Of a stretch of 17,148 bases of DNA, positions 15,479 to 17,148 are shown piece by piece. The stretch is from assembly GCA_964649385.1 (NCBI GenBank), contig CAZYRA010000017.1, positions 1 to 17,148 of the forward strand. The letters run 5' to 3'. The stretch comes from UBA5760 sp964649385. GTDB lineage: Bacteria; Chloroflexota; Dehalococcoidia; Dehalococcoidales; UBA5760. Position 1 is the stretch's first letter, and the number at the start of each line of letters is the position of its first letter. The notes beneath the pieces are model-generated. The model did not search any database and was not told the DNA's origin. It saw only the letters and a program-made list of their open reading frames with translations. Both the position numbers and the translations under genes were made by a program.

Positions 15479-15519
15479 CCAGGACTGGTGACCACCGCAG
15501 ATATGGTCCAGTGTCCTGG
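15479..15519 (+). repeat. Imperfect hairpin in the symporter 5' leader
   Basis: CCAGGAC (15479-15485) pairs perfectly with GTCCTGG (15513-15519). Inside, TGG pairs with CCA and ACC with GGT, with two 2-nt bulges and an 11-nt loop. It ends about 45 nt before the start codon and does not cover the ribosome-binding site. No known riboswitch class is recognised; a regulatory or transcript-stabilising role is possible. Confidence 0.35.
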
Positions 15520-15564
15520 TAATGTCTGTCCATTGGCTGGATTAGTGCGAACAGGGAGAGAAGG

Positions 15565-16935
15565 ATGCTTCAACTGGTAATTATTGCCGCCTATTTTGTA
15601 GTTGTGATTGCTATCGGTGTAATGAGCAGGGGGAGAGCGAGGGGGGTTGATGATTTCCTGGTTGCCGGTAGAAAGGGGTCCCCCCTGCTCATTACTGGCT
15701 CTCTACTGGCTACCATTGTTGGCGGCTCGGCAACTATTGGCATGGCCGGGTTGGGTTTTGTCCGTGGTCTAACCGGGGCTTGGTGGTTGCTGGTAGGCAG
15801 CATCGGTCTGGTGGTCTCCGGCATTTTCTTCGCCGGAAAGGTGAGGGGGTTTGGACTCTATACCCTCCCCGAGATGGTGGAGAAGCAATATGACAGTCGG
15901 GTTGGCATGGCTGCTTCATTCCTTATTGTCATCGCCTGGGTGGGTGTCCTGGCTGCCCAGATTATAGCTTCAGGGAAGATATTGGGTATTCTGGGGGTGG
16001 CTGCTCCTGCCCTGTGGATGGTGGTCTTTACCATTGTCTTTATCGTTTACGCCGTTCTTGGCGGTCAGCAGGCTATCATTCGGACCGATATCGTACAGAT
16101 AGGAATAGTGCTGACTGGGATATTTGTTTGCCTGGCGCTGGTACTGTCGCGGCTGGGGGGTTGGACCGGGTTGGCCAGTTCCCTACCCCCGGATCGTTTC
16201 GCCTTCCCCGTTAGCTCCCAGTTTGGTGGTGGTGATCTCGCCTCACTCCTTTTGCTGGTGGGCTTAACCTATCTTGTCGGGCCTGATATCTATTCCAGGC
16301 TGTTCTGTGCCAGGGATACTGGGACAGCCAGGGTATCGGTACTCTGGACCGCCTTGATTATCGTCCCGGTTGCTTTCGCCATTACAACGATTGGTATGGG
16401 GGCTTCGGTACTGTTTCCCCAGATTGTCTCCCCGGAGCAGGCCTTCCCTGTGATAATAAATGAGGTGTTGCCACCCTTTATCGGTGGAATTGTGCTGGCT
16501 GCCCTGCTTGGTGCGGTGATGTCCTCGGCTGATACCATTCTCTTCAGCGCCAGTACGATACTGGCTGTGGATATAATCGGTCGTTTCCGACCGCTCACTC
16601 AGGCAAAGACCCTGTTCTACTCTCGCTGGGCGGTTGTGGTCTTGGGGGTAGTTGCTTTGCTGCTGGCCCTAGCTCTAAGGGGAGTGATAAATGCTCTCCT
16701 TTTTGCCTATACGGTATATACCGCAGGGTTGATTGTACCGGTAATCGCTGGCTTCTACAGGGATAGATTGAAGGTAACCTCCCGGGGAGCACTGGCGGCG
16801 CTTATAGGTGGTGGGTCGGCGGCGCTTGCCAGTAGAATACTTGACATAAAGTATCTAGACCTGGGCAGTCTGGCAATCAGCGCCTCGCTGCTTTTTATCG
16901 TGAGTCGTATTGATAATTGGCATAAAACGGCTTGA
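15565..16935 (+). CDS. Sodium:solute symporter family (SSS) protein
   Basis: The product is a secondary transporter that uses the sodium gradient to take up a solute, in the PutP/PanF/SGLT family with a LeuT-like fold. The 456-aa protein is almost wholly hydrophobic, with about 12-13 membrane segments from residue 2 to 448. The first core helix region GSLLATIVGGSATIG (45-59) and the segment AALLGAVMSSADTILFSAS (312-330) match the family's sodium-site region, with S320, S321 and D323 at the conserved places. The conserved GR in VAGRKGSP (33-40) is also present. GGGAG precedes the ATG at good spacing. The length is slightly short of the 480-530 typical of PutP/PanF. No neighbouring enzyme suggests the substrate, so it is left open (pantothenate, amino acids and organic acids all occur in the family). 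Confidence 0.92.
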   Translation: MLQLVIIAAYFVVVIAIGVMSRGRARGVDDFLVAGRKGSPLLITGSLLATIVGGSATIGMAGLGFVRGLTGAWWLLVGSIGLVVSGIFFAGKVRGFGLYTLPEMVEKQYDSRVGMAASFLIVIAWVGVLAAQIIASGKILGILGVAAPALWMVVFTIVFIVYAVLGGQQAIIRTDIVQIGIVLTGIFVCLALVLSRLGGWTGLASSLPPDRFAFPVSSQFGGGDLASLLLLVGLTYLVGPDIYSRLFCARDTGTARVSVLWTALIIVPVAFAITTIGMGASVLFPQIVSPEQAFPVIINEVLPPFIGGIVLAALLGAVMSSADTILFSASTILAVDIIGRFRPLTQAKTLFYSRWAVVVLGVVALLLALALRGVINALLFAYTVYTAGLIVPVIAGFYRDRLKVTSRGALAALIGGGSAALASRILDIKYLDLGSLAISASLLFIVSRIDNWHKTA

Positions 16936-16960
16936 CGGCTGACATGGCATCTAGTAGAAT
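16932..16960 (+). promoter_or_regulatory. Candidate promoter of tRNA-Val, overlapping the symporter stop codon
   Basis: TTGACG (16932-16937) and TAGAAT (16955-16960) are separated by exactly 17 bp. The predicted start near 16967 is 4 nt before the mature tRNA 5' end, giving a very short leader for RNase P. The -35 element includes the TGA stop of the symporter (16933-16935). Confidence 0.55.
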
Positions 16961-16970
16961 TTCTTCTAGT

Positions 16971-17047
16971 GGGCGGTTAGCTCAGTTGGTCAGAGCGCTG
17001 CGTTGACATCGCAGAGGTCAGTGGTTCAAGTCCACTATCGCCCACCA
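16971..17047 (+). tRNA. tRNA-Val (anticodon GAC), CCA encoded
   Basis: A complete cloverleaf is visible: acceptor GGGCGGT with ATCGCCC (one G-U), D-arm GCTC/GAGC, anticodon stem CTGCG/CGCAG with loop TTGACAT (anticodon GAC, reading GUC and GUU), T-arm AGTGG/CCACT with loop TTCAAGT, discriminator A at 17044 and a genome-encoded CCA at 17045-17047. The final 101 bases of the window after it (17048-17148) hold no gene or terminator that I can support. Confidence 0.97.
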
Positions 17048-17148
17048 TTGTGGACAATAGCAGGAACTACTACGCTCTCCATATTTACGGAAACGACTGA
17101 AACGGTAATAGTACAAGTAACAGTCATCTCTCTTCCTGCAATTCTCAC

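Larger units (their letters stand above)
15231..15564. other. 334-bp divergent control region between the NEW3/ABC operon and the symporter
   Basis: No gene is supported here. It holds the NEW3 operon promoter (15349-15377), two perfect 10-bp palindromes in that operon's leader (TTCCCGGGAA at 15281-15290 and GGTAATTACC at 15309-15318), an AT-rich stretch near 15451-15462 that may contain a weak promoter for the symporter, and a 41-nt imperfect hairpin in the symporter leader (15479-15519). A 14-codon ATG frame at 15389 has no ribosome-binding site and is dismissed. Confidence 0.6.

Noticed and set aside
15479..15519. T-box-like sequence (GGTGACCACCGC) in the symporter leader
   Set aside because: Only superficial likeness to the T-box antiterminator; no stem I, specifier loop or terminator is visible, and the gene is not a tRNA-charging or amino-acid operon by recognition.
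17060..17139. 7-bp inverted repeat GCAGGAA/TTCCTGC downstream of tRNA-Val, as an attachment site or terminator
   Set aside because: Arms are over 60 bp apart and unrelated to the tRNA 3' end; no integrase or tRNA-end duplication is visible before the window ends.

Overview
The window looks like chromosomal core-genome DNA from a member of the Chloroflexota, most likely class Dehalococcoidia. That placement is an inference. It rests on a division cluster reduced to mraZ-rsmH-ftsA-ftsZ with no peptidoglycan-synthesis genes (Dehalococcoidia are known to lack a murein wall), a two-domain NEW3 surface protein paired with an ABC-2 exporter, moderate base composition, and bacterial-type Shine-Dalgarno and sigma70-like signals. 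No mobile element, CRISPR array, rRNA or prophage gene is visible.

Layout, left to right. (1) 28-3852, minus strand: cca (tRNA nucleotidyltransferase with HD domain), then secD and secF, tightly packed (2-bp gap, then 8-bp overlap), with a candidate promoter at 3913-3942. (2) 3969-8127, minus strand: moaB, trmD, rplS, priA, apparently one transcription unit starting from a promoter at 8149-8176. It joins molybdenum-cofactor synthesis, tRNA G37 methylation, ribosomal protein bL19 and replication restart. (3) 8212-12266, plus strand: mraZ, rsmH, ftsA, ftsZ. A consensus-like promoter is overlaid by four ATGGT boxes at exact 10-bp spacing, which look like the MraZ operator. A 21-codon reading frame precedes ftsA and overlaps its start. 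A hairpin follows ftsZ. (4) 12396-15230, minus strand: a three-gene operon (NEW3 surface protein, ABC ATPase, ABC-2 permease) with a 4-bp GTGA overlap and a 1-bp gap, and a TTGATT-17-TATAAT promoter. (5) 15565-16935, plus strand: a sodium:solute symporter with a structured 5' leader. (6) 16971-17047: tRNA-Val(GAC) with encoded CCA and its own promoter.

Working together: moaB and mraZ units diverge from a shared 152-bp control region (8128-8279). This puts translation/replication genes back to back with division genes. The FtsA-FtsZ pair retains the membrane-targeting helix and the FtsZ C-terminal peptide, so a membrane-tethered Z-ring is predicted without the murein-linked divisome genes that usually sit between rsmH and ftsA. 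The NEW3/ABC operon is the least understood part and the best candidate for an envelope system. The most notable protein-level oddity is SecF, where the conserved transmembrane Asp of the GYSxND motif is Asn.
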